DNA of 64,000 nt from Mesobacillus jeotgali (GCF_014856545.2 NZ_CP109811.1:3900001-3964000); one strand, 5' to 3'. Counted from the stretch's first letter, positions 9,872 through 18,663 are shown. Notes: a model not told the origin generated them from the letters alone. Numbers and translations are program-made.

Positions 9872-10507
9872 TTAGAAAGTGTGCGCCAAATCCTTAGCAC
9901 GCGCAATTCCGTTTTCTTTGATTTCCTGTGCTTTTTCAGGGTTTGCATTGTGGCCTTCTAGGTATAGGCATTCCATTGAAGGTACACCGAAGAAATTCAT
10001 CATTGTTTCGATATAGCGATTTCCCATCTCCATGTTTGCTGCCGGTCCTTCTGAGTAGTAACCGCCGCGGGCCTGGATATGAAGGGCTTTTTTGTCTGTC
10101 ATCAAACCGACAGGTCCTTCCTGTGTATATCTGAATGTTTTGCCTGCTACCGCAACTGCATCCAGATATGCCTTCATGACTGGTGGGAACGAGAAGTTCC
10201 AAAGCGGTGTCACGAAAACAAATTTGTCTGCTGCTGTGAACTGGTCAACCAGTTCTGCAAGACGTCCTACTTTTGCTTGTTCGTCTGCTGTCAGCTCAGT
10301 GAACTCAGTGCCTTTTTGCAGTTTGCCCCAGCCGCCTAATACGTCGGCATCGATGTGGGGAATGTTTTCCTTAAACAAGTCCAGATGAATGATTTCATCA
10401 TTCTGGTTCTGATCTTTGTACGTATCCAAGAATGCTTTTCCTGCTGCCAAACTGAAGGATTGTTCTTCTGTCAGCGGGTGTGCTGTGATATATAAAACTT
10501 TAGCCAT
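9872..10507 (-). CDS. azoR: FMN-dependent NADH-azoreductase
   Basis: Flavodoxin-fold quinone/azo reductase of 211 residues. The FMN phosphate loop is near residues 9-18 ([10 protein letters not shown]), and [17 protein letters not shown] and ARGGYYSEG are the usual azoreductase segments. It reduces quinones and azo dyes by two electrons with NADH. B. subtilis AzoR1 is repressed by YodB, and a YodB/CatR-like regulator lies 2 kb away. A terminator separates it from the gene upstream, so it has its own promoter. Confidence 0.93.
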   Translation of the reverse strand: MAKVLYITAHPLTEEQSFSLAAGKAFLDTYKDQNQNDEIIHLDLFKENIPHIDADVLGGWGKLQKGTEFTELTADEQAKVGRLAELVDQFTAADKFVFVTPLWNFSFPPVMKAYLDAVAVAGKTFRYTQEGPVGLMTDKKALHIQARGGYYSEGPAANMEMGNRYIETMMNFFGVPSMECLYLEGHNANPEKAQEIKENGIARAKDLAHTF

Positions 10508-10551
10508 GATGTAATTCCACCTATTCTTTGTTGGTTTTAAAACTATTTTGT

Positions 10552-10591
10552 AAAAAAAATCTCGAATTTAAAATAGCTTACTTCGAGATAT
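10552..10591 (-). terminator. terminator after the FMN reductase gene
   Basis: ATCTCGAA / TTCGAGAT stem followed on the minus strand by eight T residues. The dyad could also act as an operator for azoR. Confidence 0.6.
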
Positions 10592-10625
10592 TAATCCGTT
10601 TTTCATCAAAGGTCAAAAGAAATGC

Positions 10626-11174
10626 TTATCTTAATGTTTTCAGTGCACCGCTCCATGCCTCTACTTCATTCAGCATAGCGTTTACGTTATCGAGGTGCAG
10701 GGCTTGTGGCTTAAATTCTGTACCGTTCTCAAAGTCTGTAAACAGGGATAATGTCGGATGAGTGCGCACGTCGGCAATTTTCAATTCTCCACAGATTCCT
10801 CTTAAGTGTTCAGCTGCTCTGGCTCCACCTGTGGAACCATAACTTACGATTCCAGCAGCTTTGTTATACCATGCTTCGCGTGCAAAATCTAGCGCGTTTT
10901 TCAAGGCACCTGTAATGCTGTGATTGTATTCCTGAACAATAAAGACGAAACCATCAAGGCTTGCGAGCTTTTCATTCCAGGCAGCAATCCCTGGCTCTGA
11001 CCCGTCAGTTGTGCCCAGGAAAGGCAATTCAAAATCCGCAATGTCTACAATCTCATAATTTACATTTCCGCGCTGGTCAGCAATCCCTTTTACCCATTCG
11101 CCAACCTGAGGGCTGACACGCCCCTGTCTTGTGCTGCCCAAAACGATCCCAATAGTCAATTTTTCAGTTGTCAT
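10626..11174 (-). CDS. NADPH-dependent FMN reductase family protein
   Basis: Flavodoxin-like reductase (182 residues) with the family signature GIVLGSTRQGR at the N-terminus and the EYNHSITGALKNALD segment that contacts flavin. Related to B. subtilis YhdA. ATG 11174 has an AGGAGG box 8 bases upstream. An in-frame start about 18 codons earlier also has a fair ribosome site and would add a lysine-rich leader, so both forms are possible. Its position between azoR and the catDE-like pair suggests a role against quinones or related electrophiles. Confidence 0.88.
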   Translation of the reverse strand: MTTEKLTIGIVLGSTRQGRVSPQVGEWVKGIADQRGNVNYEIVDIADFELPFLGTTDGSEPGIAAWNEKLASLDGFVFIVQEYNHSITGALKNALDFAREAWYNKAAGIVSYGSTGGARAAEHLRGICGELKIADVRTHPTLSLFTDFENGTEFKPQALHLDNVNAMLNEVEAWSGALKTLR

Positions 11175-11251
11175 CTTTGTTTCCTCCTTCTTTTTACTTC
11201 CAAAAATTTTGCTTAATAAGCCCATCATATTCACCTTCAAATCTTCAAATT

Positions 11252-12109
11252 TTACTTAGCTGTTTCCAGTTTGATGCGGTTTCCTGAAGGATCTTCTGTT
11301 ATAAAAATGCCTTTTTCCTCCGAGACAGCTGCCCCGATTTCTTTCAAGCGGGCTGCAGTGTCTTTCATGCTCGCTTCGTCGGGCAGTACGAGAGTATAAG
11401 ATTCAAGTCCCACGCTATTAGCAGGCGGTTGAGGAGCCCCCACGCCGTTCCATGTGTTCAGGCCGATATGGTGATGATACTTCCCAGTAGAAATGAAGAG
11501 AGCCTGTGGTCCATAACGGCTGACTACTTCAAAACCAAGTCCCTTTGTGTAAAACTCTTCTGTTTTTACTAGTTCTGCGACGTGTAAATGGATATGTCCC
11601 ATCACTGTTCCTGCAGGAAGCCCGTTCCAGTTTTGCTCCATGCCCTCTGCAAGAAGGTTTTCTGCATCAAGTGCCTCAGTAGCCATCACTACTTGCCCAC
11701 CATTCCAATCCCATATCGACGCTGGTCTATCTGTATAGATCTCAATTCCATTTCCATCCGGATCTGCTAAATATAAAGCCTCACTTACAAGATGGTCAGA
11801 TGCCCCTTGCAATGGATATCCAGTCTGCAGGAAATGCTTCAGTATTTTTGCCAGGTCAGCTCGGTCAGGCAACAATAGCGCGAAATGATACAATCCAGTA
11901 GTTCTTCCCTTCTTTGGGATCACATCGGATGGCTGCTCAATGCTTAATAGCACCGTTTTTCCATCGGCAGTTAACTTGGCGGATTTTTCTGTTTTTTCAT
12001 ATATCTTAAAACCAATTACCTCTTGATAAAAGGCAAGGGAACGTTCCAAACTTTGTACCTTTATATTTACTTGGCCTACAAAAGTAACCGGCGGTTGATG
12101 AAAACTCAT
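11252..12109 (-). CDS. catE: CatE-like catechol-2,3-dioxygenase (VOC superfamily)
   Basis: Two-module vicinal-oxygen-chelate protein of 285 residues. Metal ligands fit His in GHIHLHVAEL, His in KYHHHIGLNTW and Glu in the C-terminal module. YHFALLLP in the N-terminal module is the degenerate counterpart. B. subtilis CatE opens catechol rings and is made with CatD under YodB/CatR control. Here catE follows the DoxX-type catD by 14 bases, and the DUF24 regulator is divergent, the same arrangement. AGGAGG precedes the start. Confidence 0.88.
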   Translation of the reverse strand: MSFHQPPVTFVGQVNIKVQSLERSLAFYQEVIGFKIYEKTEKSAKLTADGKTVLLSIEQPSDVIPKKGRTTGLYHFALLLPDRADLAKILKHFLQTGYPLQGASDHLVSEALYLADPDGNGIEIYTDRPASIWDWNGGQVVMATEALDAENLLAEGMEQNWNGLPAGTVMGHIHLHVAELVKTEEFYTKGLGFEVVSRYGPQALFISTGKYHHHIGLNTWNGVGAPQPPANSVGLESYTLVLPDEASMKDTAARLKEIGAAVSEEKGIFITEDPSGNRIKLETAK

Positions 12110-12123
12110 ATATCCTTCCTCCT

Positions 12124-12537
12124 TTAAGCACTCTTTGATTGAAAAATAACATTATCCAGGGCAAAAAGCGATTTGTTTGTAATAGCCAGAAAAAGGGACA
12201 TTGCCAGAAGGGCCAAATCAAGTTCAAAGCCAGCCATTTGTCCATTCCCCAAAAATCCTCCGGCAAGCTTTACCTTTACAACTGCTACTGCCAGAACGAT
12301 TGCGAATAAAATTGAAACAACCCTTGTTCCTACACCCAGGAGCATCGCTAATCCACCAACAAGCTCTACCAGGGCAACAATGTATGCAGAGAATCCTGGG
12401 AAACCTAAGCTTTCAAAAAAGCCGACTGTATTTTCGATACCTCCCTGGAACTTTGCAGCTCCATGAATCAAGAATGTCACTCCTAATACTAATCTTAAAA
12501 TAGTTGCTGCTGCTTCATGCTTATTTATCATATCCAT
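12124..12537 (-). CDS. catD: CatD-like DoxX-family membrane protein
   Basis: Four-helix DoxX-family membrane protein of about 137 residues (FLIHGAAKFQGG, then three further hydrophobic segments). First gene of the catDE-like operon and partner of the VOC dioxygenase. GAGGAG precedes closely spaced ATG codons at 12537 and 12531. It is only distantly like the three larger DoxX proteins elsewhere in the window. In B. subtilis this pair confers resistance to catechol and thiol-reactive quinones. Confidence 0.85.
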   Translation of the reverse strand: MDMINKHEAAATILRLVLGVTFLIHGAAKFQGGIENTVGFFESLGFPGFSAYIVALVELVGGLAMLLGVGTRVVSILFAIVLAVAVVKVKLAGGFLGNGQMAGFELDLALLAMSLFLAITNKSLFALDNVIFQSKSA

Positions 12538-12570
12538 TACTCTCCTCAAAAATATTTTATAACTTAGCTG

Positions 12571-12655
12571 CAGTAAGTAGGTTACTTTATGTAAGTAACT
12601 ATATAACTGTAATTTAATTTCGTCAAGTAACTTTTTTATAAAAAGTAATTTATTT
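12571..12655. promoter_or_regulatory. probable YodB/CatR operators between catDE and the regulator
   Basis: A perfect dyad GTTACTT-5-AAGTAAC (12581-12599) and a near-palindrome ACTTTTTTATAAAAAGT (12630-12646) lie in the divergent promoter region. Both resemble the AT-rich TACT-type dyads bound by DUF24/HxlR regulators. A TATAAT at 12671-12676 may be the -10 of the regulator gene. Confidence 0.6.
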
Positions 12656-12696
12656 TTCAGGTGATATGTTTATAATATTAGTAAGGAGTGATTGAA

Positions 12697-13005
12697 ATGG
12701 ATAAGTCGATTTGTCCCAGATTTGAAAAAGCCATGACAATCCTAAGCCAGCGTTGGACTGGAATGATCATATACCAGCTGCTTTCTGGACCTCAGCGTTT
12801 TTGTACGATTGAATCCTCTATAGGGGTCAGCGGAAGAGTGCTTTCAGAGCGATTAAAGGATTTGGAAAGCGAAGGGATTGTTAGACGCGAAGTTCATCCT
12901 GAAACTCCAGTCCGAATTGAGTATTCATTGACGGAAAAAGGCAAGGCCCTGGAACCTCTTATGAAAGAAATTGAAAAATGGTCACAGAGCTGGCTGCAGG
13001 CATAG
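12697..13005 (+). CDS. HxlR/DUF24-family redox-sensing repressor (YodB/CatR-like)
   Basis: Winged-helix regulator of 102 residues. Cys6 sits at the position of the redox-active N-terminal Cys of YodB and CatR, followed by the RWTGMIIYQLL and LSERLKDLE recognition region. A second Cys lies in FCTIES, but the C-terminal cysteines of YodB are absent, which points to a one-Cys mechanism of the CatR type. AAGGAG supports ATG 12697 over the earlier in-frame start. It is divergent from catDE and probably represses it and itself. Confidence 0.85.
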   Translation: MDKSICPRFEKAMTILSQRWTGMIIYQLLSGPQRFCTIESSIGVSGRVLSERLKDLESEGIVRREVHPETPVRIEYSLTEKGKALEPLMKEIEKWSQSWLQA

Positions 13006-13032
13006 TAATAGGTTTCGATATGGAATTACATC

Positions 13033-13062
13033 AAAAGCACCCATTGAACGGGTGCTTTTTGT
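13033..13062 (+). terminator. terminator of the HxlR regulator gene
   Basis: AAAAGCACCC / GGGTGCTTTTT stem-loop. Confidence 0.8.
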
Positions 13063-13107
13063 TACGATTTTTTCTACTCCCCCTCGAGTAAACCGCAAAC
13101 AAGACGA

Positions 13108-13184
13108 ACATTTCGTTCCGGCATCGCGCTTGAAATTTAAATTTCCATAAAACATCTGATTCTCGCCGATCGCTTGAAATGTCC
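13108..13184. repeat. two-unit relic related to the 52-bp arrays
   Basis: On the minus strand a unit begins GGACATTTCAAGCG and ends near GATGTTT, giving a dyad about 35 bases wide. A second unit lies 44 bases on (GAAATTTCAAGCGCG to GAAATGTTC). The GGACATTTC/AAATGTTC arms resemble array 4 at 60.1 kb. The spacing is degenerate, and the relation is inferred by eye. It sits between two convergent genes. Confidence 0.5.
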
Positions 13185-13189
13185 ATCGT

Positions 13190-13222
13190 AAAAAAAGACG
13201 TATGCCGCGGCATACGTCTTGC
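13190..13222 (-). terminator. dps terminator
   Basis: Perfect palindrome AGACGTATGCCGCGGCATAC plus GTCT with an A-run on the other side. Confidence 0.75.
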
Positions 13223-13234
13223 TTCTCTCATTTT

Positions 13235-13675
13235 TTATCTCCCAAGGAAGGAATTCAGCATCCACACATGTTTTTCTAAGCCTGCGTGAATGGATAGCAG
13301 CAGGTCGCTTGTTGTTTCATCATTAACTTCCCCTGCCAGTTCCATGCCCTTCTTTAGCTCTTGGGTCATTGTTGAATAATCTTCTACTATGCTTGCGACC
13401 ATATCAGTTGCGCTTTCATTTCCTGATGCTTCTTTTACAGATGCCAGTTCTAACGCACCGGACATGGTTGCGACTGGTTTGTCACCCATTGCCAACAGTC
13501 TTTCTGCAAGTTCATCGATATGTAAGGCAGCTTCGTTGTAAAGCTCTTCGAATTTTGCGTGAAGAGTGAAAAATTCCGGACCTGTCACATACCAGTGATA
13601 GTTATGAAGCTTAATGTAGAGTACAGTCCAGTTCGCGATTTGTTTGTTGACTGTTTGTGTCAATTCATTTTTCAT
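13235..13675 (-). CDS. dps: Dps-family DNA-binding ferritin
   Basis: Dodecameric mini-ferritin of 146 residues. The ferroxidase residues are visible in [24 protein letters not shown] (His and the following Asp/Glu region split between subunits) and in [12 protein letters not shown]. It oxidises Fe(II) with hydrogen peroxide and protects DNA. I found no clear PerR box upstream, so general-stress control is possible but unproven. It lies next to the electrophile-defence genes. Confidence 0.93.
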   Translation of the reverse strand: MKNELTQTVNKQIANWTVLYIKLHNYHWYVTGPEFFTLHAKFEELYNEAALHIDELAERLLAMGDKPVATMSGALELASVKEASGNESATDMVASIVEDYSTMTQELKKGMELAGEVNDETTSDLLLSIHAGLEKHVWMLNSFLGR

Positions 13676-13881
13676 CTTGAATCCCTCCTATTTTTATGTA
13701 CGGATTCATTATAGTCCAAGATTATCCAACAAAGAGTTTGAGCATGAATTGTTCACAGGAATGTCAACTTTTTAGACAAGTTATGTGCTAGTACCGGGTC
13801 AAAAACCAAAATTCTCCATAAACTATACATAATAAAGCAATTATTTCTCCAAACTATGCATAGAACTGGAGGTGTTAAAGA

Positions 13882-14094
13882 ATGGGTTTGTTTAATGCGC
13901 TTAATCAATGGAGAAATGCCAGATATGAAAACCATCTTTCGAATATGAAGGACCAGAATAAATGCCCGGACTGCCATGGCAGAGGATATTACGCTTTTTC
14001 CGCGAATGAGTTTGTCTACTATGCAGCACCTTACGAATGTCCTGGCTGCAGCGGCAGTGGATTATATACAGATTGGAACAACAGTACAATATAA
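13882..14094 (+). CDS. small DnaJ-type zinc-finger protein
   Basis: A 70-residue protein with two CxxCxGxG-like motifs, CPDCHGRG (about residues 28-35) and CPGCSGSG (about 53-60), the repeat of the DnaJ cysteine-rich domain and enough for one zinc site. There is no J domain. An AGGAGGT box lies 8 bases before the ATG and a terminator follows directly, which supports a real gene. Function unknown; protein-protein contact or chaperone-like binding would be guesses. Confidence 0.75.
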   Translation: MGLFNALNQWRNARYENHLSNMKDQNKCPDCHGRGYYAFSANEFVYYAAPYECPGCSGSGLYTDWNNSTI

Positions 14095-14128
14095 AATGGC
14101 CACTGCTTATGCAGAGGCCATTTTTCCT
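14093..14128 (+). terminator. terminator of the zinc-finger gene
   Basis: AAAATGGCC / GGCCATTTT stem with inner CTGC/GCAG pairs and a T-run. Confidence 0.8.
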
Positions 14129-14217
14129 TTCGACAACATCAATTATCTTCTCAGGATCATACAATTCTTCATCCCCACATGGACTAGATCCCATTCCCGA
14201 AGCCCGCCTATTTATAT

Positions 14218-16314
14218 TTAGTAGGTTAATCCGTGACCAAATTCGTACAGCACCCCACCACTATAATCAGGAATCGTAACAGGCAGCTTCCCAGTTGGTG
14301 CGAATTCACCAAATAGCATTCCCGCCGCTGCTTCAAAGGCTGATGGATGAAAACCATATTGGGTCATATAAGCGTCGATTTTAGAATAAGCCATAATGTC
14401 GTATGGATTGCGGATGCCGACACCGATGACAGGAGCATCTGACATTTTAATGATTTGTTTGACCATTGCCATTTGCGTGCTCGATGGCTTCCTGCCTGAC
14501 ACATTGTAAGTATATGTGCCGACTACTACCGCGTTGGCGCTTTTAATTTGTTTTAGCTGATTCTCTGTCAGCTTAAAAGTTGAAGCTGTAATGACAGTTG
14601 TATTTCCGTGACGCTTTTTTACTGCATCACCCAGGCTGCTGATAAAAGTGTTTCCCACAACGACAATTTTCTCACTGCTATCCAGCTTTAAAGGCAGTCC
14701 TGCATTATTTTTAACCAATGTCATTGATTTCTCAGCCGCTTCCTTTTCAATTTGCTTATGCTCGTAAGAACCGACCACCTTAACGGCATTAGCAATTTTG
14801 TCTTGAATTGAAACCGAAGTTTCTTCCTTAATCACGCCTCTTTTTACCTTAAGCGTTAAAATACGTCCGACAGATTCCTCAACGCGTTCCTCGGAAATCT
14901 CGCCAGTCTTCACAGCCCTAAGCAGTCCTGCTGCTACTTCTTCAAGACCAACCGGCATTAAAATGATATCGGTGCCTGCTTTTACCGCTGAGATGGCTGC
15001 GTCGACAGGACCGAAATGGTCAGCGATCGCTTTCATGTTCATAGCATCTGTTGTGATGACACCTTCATAGCCCATTTCTTCACGCATCAACTCTGTCAGA
15101 ACTTTATATGAAAGTGTTGCCGGAATTGCGATTTCTTCTCCAGTTTTCCGGGAGACAGCTTTGGTTCCATCGATTTCAGGGAAAGTGACGTGTGCAGTCA
15201 TGATCGCATCAATCCCCTCTTCCATTCCTTTTTGGAACGGATACAGTTCGATTTCCTTCAAACGTTCTTTATCATGTGGAACTTTAGGGAGTCCAAGGTG
15301 GGAATCGACTGCTGTGTCCCCATGGCCCGGAAAGTGTTTGGCTGTCGCCGCGACACCAGCAGCCTGTAGTCCTTTTGTATAAGCTATACCCATGTCTGCC
15401 ACGAGTTCTGGGTCTTCACCAAATGAACGTACGCCGATGACCGGGTTGTCCGGATTGTTATTAACGTCCATAACCGGTGCCAAGTTCATATTGATGCCCA
15501 GTGACGCCAATTCCTCGCCAATTGCGTTACCTGCGTTATAAGCGACTTCTGGTGACCGTGTTGCTCCTATTGCCATACTTCCTGGCATATCCGTGCCAGA
15601 TTGAAGTCTGGTAATAATTCCGCCTTCCTGGTCAATCGTCACCAGCAGGCCGAACTTTTCAGCCGCATCCTGGTAATCAGATACTAAGCGTGCACTCTGT
15701 TCCGTGGAAACGACATTCTCACGAAAAAGGATGACTCCGCCTAAATGGTATTTTTTAACGAGCTGCTGAATTCCCGGCAGCATTTCCGTTACATTTTTAC
15801 CCTTCCAGGTTATGAAATCCGGCATCAGCATTTGGCCAGTTTTTTCCTTCAAGGTCATTTTGCTGATCGCTTTGCCAATCAAATCATATCGCTTGCCTTC
15901 CTGCTTGATGACCATCACTTCCGCTTTCGAGGATGGCTTCACATTATAATCGACTGCGATCTTGTCCTTGAAAGCACCATCTGTCACTGTAATGAACGCC
16001 CGTCCATTCTGCCCCGTGAATTCCACATTTCCATCATGGTCAACTTTTGCGACATTTTCATTCGCCGACTCCCACACAAGCTTTTCAGATGTCAGCATAA
16101 AATTCCCTTCAGAATACACATGGAGTGCTTTCAATTGTATCTTTCCATCTTTCACTGCTGCTTCCGCTTCAGGCATATTTTCGTAAATCACCAGATCCTC
16201 CACTGAGTTCCTTTCCTCGGCACTAGCCTTCTCCAATGAAATGCCGGGAAGCATTTGTGAAAATGCCAGCACGAACACTATAAAATAGAGCATTAGCTTA
16301 CTGATTTTCCTCAT
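14218..16314 (-). CDS. nagZ: secreted GH3 beta-N-acetylhexosaminidase with Ig-like domain
   Basis: Family 3 glycoside hydrolase of 698 residues that removes N-acetylglucosamine from muropeptides. A signal peptide (about 1-32) is followed by an Ig-like (Big_2-type) segment (about 60-125). The GH3 catalytic domain has KHFPGHGDTAVDSH, the His/Asp acid-base dyad of NagZ enzymes, and a C-terminal GH3 domain ends HGLTY. The B. subtilis orthologue (NagZ/YbbD) is about 640 residues and lacks this extra N-terminal segment. It appears monocistronic. Confidence 0.93.
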   Translation of the reverse strand: MRKISKLMLYFIVFVLAFSQMLPGISLEKASAEERNSVEDLVIYENMPEAEAAVKDGKIQLKALHVYSEGNFMLTSEKLVWESANENVAKVDHDGNVEFTGQNGRAFITVTDGAFKDKIAVDYNVKPSSKAEVMVIKQEGKRYDLIGKAISKMTLKEKTGQMLMPDFITWKGKNVTEMLPGIQQLVKKYHLGGVILFRENVVSTEQSARLVSDYQDAAEKFGLLVTIDQEGGIITRLQSGTDMPGSMAIGATRSPEVAYNAGNAIGEELASLGINMNLAPVMDVNNNPDNPVIGVRSFGEDPELVADMGIAYTKGLQAAGVAATAKHFPGHGDTAVDSHLGLPKVPHDKERLKEIELYPFQKGMEEGIDAIMTAHVTFPEIDGTKAVSRKTGEEIAIPATLSYKVLTELMREEMGYEGVITTDAMNMKAIADHFGPVDAAISAVKAGTDIILMPVGLEEVAAGLLRAVKTGEISEERVEESVGRILTLKVKRGVIKEETSVSIQDKIANAVKVVGSYEHKQIEKEAAEKSMTLVKNNAGLPLKLDSSEKIVVVGNTFISSLGDAVKKRHGNTTVITASTFKLTENQLKQIKSANAVVVGTYTYNVSGRKPSSTQMAMVKQIIKMSDAPVIGVGIRNPYDIMAYSKIDAYMTQYGFHPSAFEAAAGMLFGEFAPTGKLPVTIPDYSGGVLYEFGHGLTY

Positions 16315-16433
16315 GAAATCTCCTCCACTTTGCCTATTTTATCCAATCCGTTAGAAATTACCAAACTCAGTCTTTTCTTCCTTTTCACAACAAGTGAATT
16401 TTCGTTATGTCCAAGAAACATACCCTGAAAAAA

Positions 16434-16467
16434 GAAAAATCCCGTAACTGCTCACACGGGATTTTGG
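16434..16467 (-). terminator. terminator of the HIT gene
   Basis: AAAATCCCGT / ACGGGATTTT stem-loop. Confidence 0.8.
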
Positions 16468-16531
16468 AATGTTTTATAGTAGCAATATTCAAAAAAATCA
16501 ACAGAAACTTTCCTACATGGAACTTCGTGAA

Positions 16532-16927
16532 TTATTGCCGCTTGTTCTCCTCTTGTTTAATCCAATACCTGATTCCCTTACCTGCTAGAGGTTCATCCTC
16601 GAATCGCGGAATCACATGCAAATGGGCATGGAAAATCGATTGCCCTCCAGCCTTTCCGGTATTCCAGCCTACACTGTAACCATCTGGAGCGTATTGATCG
16701 TCAAGAATCTTCTTCGCCCCAAGCAGTAACTCCCTTGAATCCTTCCATTCCTGGTCTGATAACTCAAAAACATTTTGCTTATGGAGCTTCGGGATAATCA
16801 GCCCGCTTCCCTGCAGGACTTGCTGCTCCGACTCCTTCTGGATAAAATAACATGTTTCATTCTCCAAGACGATTTGCTGCTCTTCATCTGTGTTCACATT
16901 GCAATATGGGCAATTCTCCTGATACAT
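16532..16927 (-). CDS. HIT-family nucleotide hydrolase/transferase
   Basis: A 131-residue histidine-triad protein with the active-site HAHLHVIPR near residues 100-108. CPYC at residues 6-9 forms part of the zinc site often seen in bacterial HIT proteins. Probable substrates are nucleoside phosphoramidates or dinucleotide polyphosphates, but this cannot be fixed from sequence. A single gene with its own terminator. Confidence 0.88.
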   Translation of the reverse strand: MYQENCPYCNVNTDEEQQIVLENETCYFIQKESEQQVLQGSGLIIPKLHKQNVFELSDQEWKDSRELLLGAKKILDDQYAPDGYSVGWNTGKAGGQSIFHAHLHVIPRFEDEPLAGKGIRYWIKQEENKRQ

Positions 16928-16976
16928 ATTCTAGTGCCTCCATTTATTAATTGGAAAAAAATAGATATTTTCCAGT

Positions 16977-17046
16977 TCGCGGAATTACTCCTGATAATCG
17001 CGGAATCCGTTCGGCATTCGCGGAAAAAACCATAGTCTTCGCGGAA
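16977..17046. repeat. four TCGCGGAA motifs at about 21-bp spacing
   Basis: TCGCGGAA occurs at 16977, 16998, 17018 and 17039 (spacing 21, 20, 21 bases, about two helical turns) between the HIT gene and a small membrane protein gene. The spacers are not conserved. Role unknown. Confidence 0.75.
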
Positions 17047-17084
17047 TTTCCGGGTTGGATAAACTCAATTTACGAACGGAGTCT

Positions 17085-17303
17085 TTACTTCTTATCACTT
17101 TTTTTATCGAGCCTATTTAACCAACTTTCATAAAATTCATATACCGAGCCTGCAGCGACAAACCCGATCAACAGCATTATGACTGAAAGGGTCTTTTTTA
17201 TCCATGTGATGTCAATGAAAAGGAATAATGCTCCAGCTGCCGCAAAGGAAACGAATAGTATGATCCATCTTCTCAGAAGCCTTGAATCCTTATCCGTGCT
17301 CAT
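17085..17303 (-). CDS. small two-helix membrane protein, unknown function
   Basis: A 72-residue protein with two hydrophobic segments (about residues 11-28 and 35-52) and a lysine-rich tail. ATG 17303 has AGGTG 6 bases upstream; a GTG three codons earlier is less likely. Not a recognised family. It is similar in size and design to the small membrane protein at 3919, but the sequences do not look related. Confidence 0.65.
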   Translation of the reverse strand: MSTDKDSRLLRRWIILFVSFAAAGALFLFIDITWIKKTLSVIMLLIGFVAAGSVYEFYESWLNRLDKKSDKK

Positions 17304-17362
17304 ATCACACACCTGCCTTCCTTATTTAGTAATACGTAATAAGGGATAACAGGTTTCAACAA

Positions 17363-17388
17363 ACAGGGCCCAAAATAGGACCCTGCAA
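17363..17388 (-). terminator. weak terminator after the DinB-like gene
   Basis: CAGGGTCC / GGGCCCTG imperfect stem. The T-run is poor. Confidence 0.4.
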
Positions 17389-17396
17389 ATTTATTA

Positions 17397-17846
17397 CTAA
17401 ACTAATTTTCTCATCGCGTGAATTTGGCCAAGATGATAGGCTTCATGGAATAATGCCATGTTCGCAAGCTCTCCGAAAGTCTCAAGCCCAAGGAAAGGCT
17501 TCTTGAGCTTTTCATCCAGCATTGAAGCTGGCACTTCCTTGACCCTTCCCAGCTGCGCTTTTAATTGGTCCCTCAAAACATCAACGGAAGGAACATCTCC
17601 AGTCCATTCAGATGGTCGGGTACCGTTCCCGAATAACTCTATGTAGTTTGCAGGGAGATGACTCGATTTTTTCGGAAATCCCATCATGAATTGTTCTGTA
17701 ACTGTCAGCACATGCCCGATGTGCCAGTGGATGTTATTATTGAAGCCCTCCGGCTGAACACTTACCTGTTCTGCTGTGATGGCCTCAATGTTTTTCAAAA
17801 AAGAAACTCTAGTTAATTCAAACTGCTTGAATAAAAGCTCACTCAT
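17397..17846 (-). CDS. DinB-family four-helix metalloprotein
   Basis: A 149-residue DinB/YfiT-fold protein. The metal-binding histidines fit IHWHIGHVL (about residue 45) and FHEAYHLGQIH (about 133-143), the usual three-His arrangement. Members act as thiol S-transferases or are of unknown role. The low-molecular-weight thiol bacillithiol is a likely cofactor in Bacillaceae, but that is inference. Stand-alone gene. Confidence 0.85.
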   Translation of the reverse strand: MSELLFKQFELTRVSFLKNIEAITAEQVSVQPEGFNNNIHWHIGHVLTVTEQFMMGFPKKSSHLPANYIELFGNGTRPSEWTGDVPSVDVLRDQLKAQLGRVKEVPASMLDEKLKKPFLGLETFGELANMALFHEAYHLGQIHAMRKLV

Positions 17847-18102
17847 AGTAACCTTCCCCTTTCCAGCTTGTACTTCTAACTATATTTATTCTATATATTT
17901 CCAACATATGCGACAAGGAAAAAGAACAAATCGCCAAAATACCCCTATATGTATTAATTTCCATTTAAGGAAATCAATTGACAAAATTTGTTCAAAACAT
18001 TATGGCTGATATGTGTCTTCACACTTTTTTCACAGATTTCCATAAATTGCTTTGATATCTTATAAGTGTAATCATTATATATTTTGAAGGGAAGCGATTT
18101 AG

Positions 18103-18618
18103 ATGTTCGCTAAATGGTTAAGAGAAAACAATATTGCTGCTGGCCTGTTGACTGTGATTCGTGTTTGGCTAGGTTACAACTGGATGACTGCTGGATGGGG
18201 AAAATTGACTGGTGAAGGATTCGACGCAACTGGATATTTGAAAAATGCAGTTGCCAATCCGGTAAAGGGGCCAGACGGTAATGCAGTTTATGGTTGGTAT
18301 GTAAACTTCCTTGAAAGCTTTGCGATCCCGAATATCGAGCTTTTCAACTTCATTGTTCCACTGGGAGAATTCCTCGTTGGTCTTGGTTTGATCCTTGGAA
18401 CACTGACAACTGCGGCCATGTTCTTCGGCCTTGTGATGAACTTTAGCTTCTTCCTTGCCGGAACAGTATCTCACAATCCAACAGACATCTTCTTCGGCTT
18501 CATCATCCTGTTCGCTGGCTACAATGCTGGTAAATACGGCTTAGACCGCTGGGTGGTTCCATTCATCCGCAAGACTGTTTTCAAACAGACACCAGAAGCT
18601 GCACATAAATCTGCTTAA
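18103..18618 (+). CDS. DoxX-family membrane protein, paralogue 1
   Basis: A 171-residue membrane protein with four hydrophobic segments and the DoxX signature (RVWLGYNWMTAGWGKLTGEG). Nearly identical to the protein at 32981, and close to that at 33768. Even the leader (GAAGGGAAGCGATTTAG and on through the first 70 coding bases) is the same as in copy 2. DoxX relatives include subunits of thiosulfate:quinone oxidoreductase and oxidative-stress complexes, but function here is unproven. Closely flanked by a bidirectional terminator. Confidence 0.88.
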   Translation: MFAKWLRENNIAAGLLTVIRVWLGYNWMTAGWGKLTGEGFDATGYLKNAVANPVKGPDGNAVYGWYVNFLESFAIPNIELFNFIVPLGEFLVGLGLILGTLTTAAMFFGLVMNFSFFLAGTVSHNPTDIFFGFIILFAGYNAGKYGLDRWVVPFIRKTVFKQTPEAAHKSA

Positions 18619-18626
18619 CGATATTG

Positions 18627-18662
18627 CAAAAGCCCTCCGCCGATAAGGCAGAGGGCTTTTTT
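18627..18662. terminator. bidirectional terminator
   Basis: AAAAGCCCTC / GAGGGCTTTT stem shared by the doxX and MazG-like genes. Confidence 0.85.
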
Positions 18663-18663
18663 A

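Noticed and set aside
15745..16206. 153-residue plus-strand ORF within nagZ
   Set aside because: Antisense shadow of the well-supported GH3 gene, with no ribosome site or motif.
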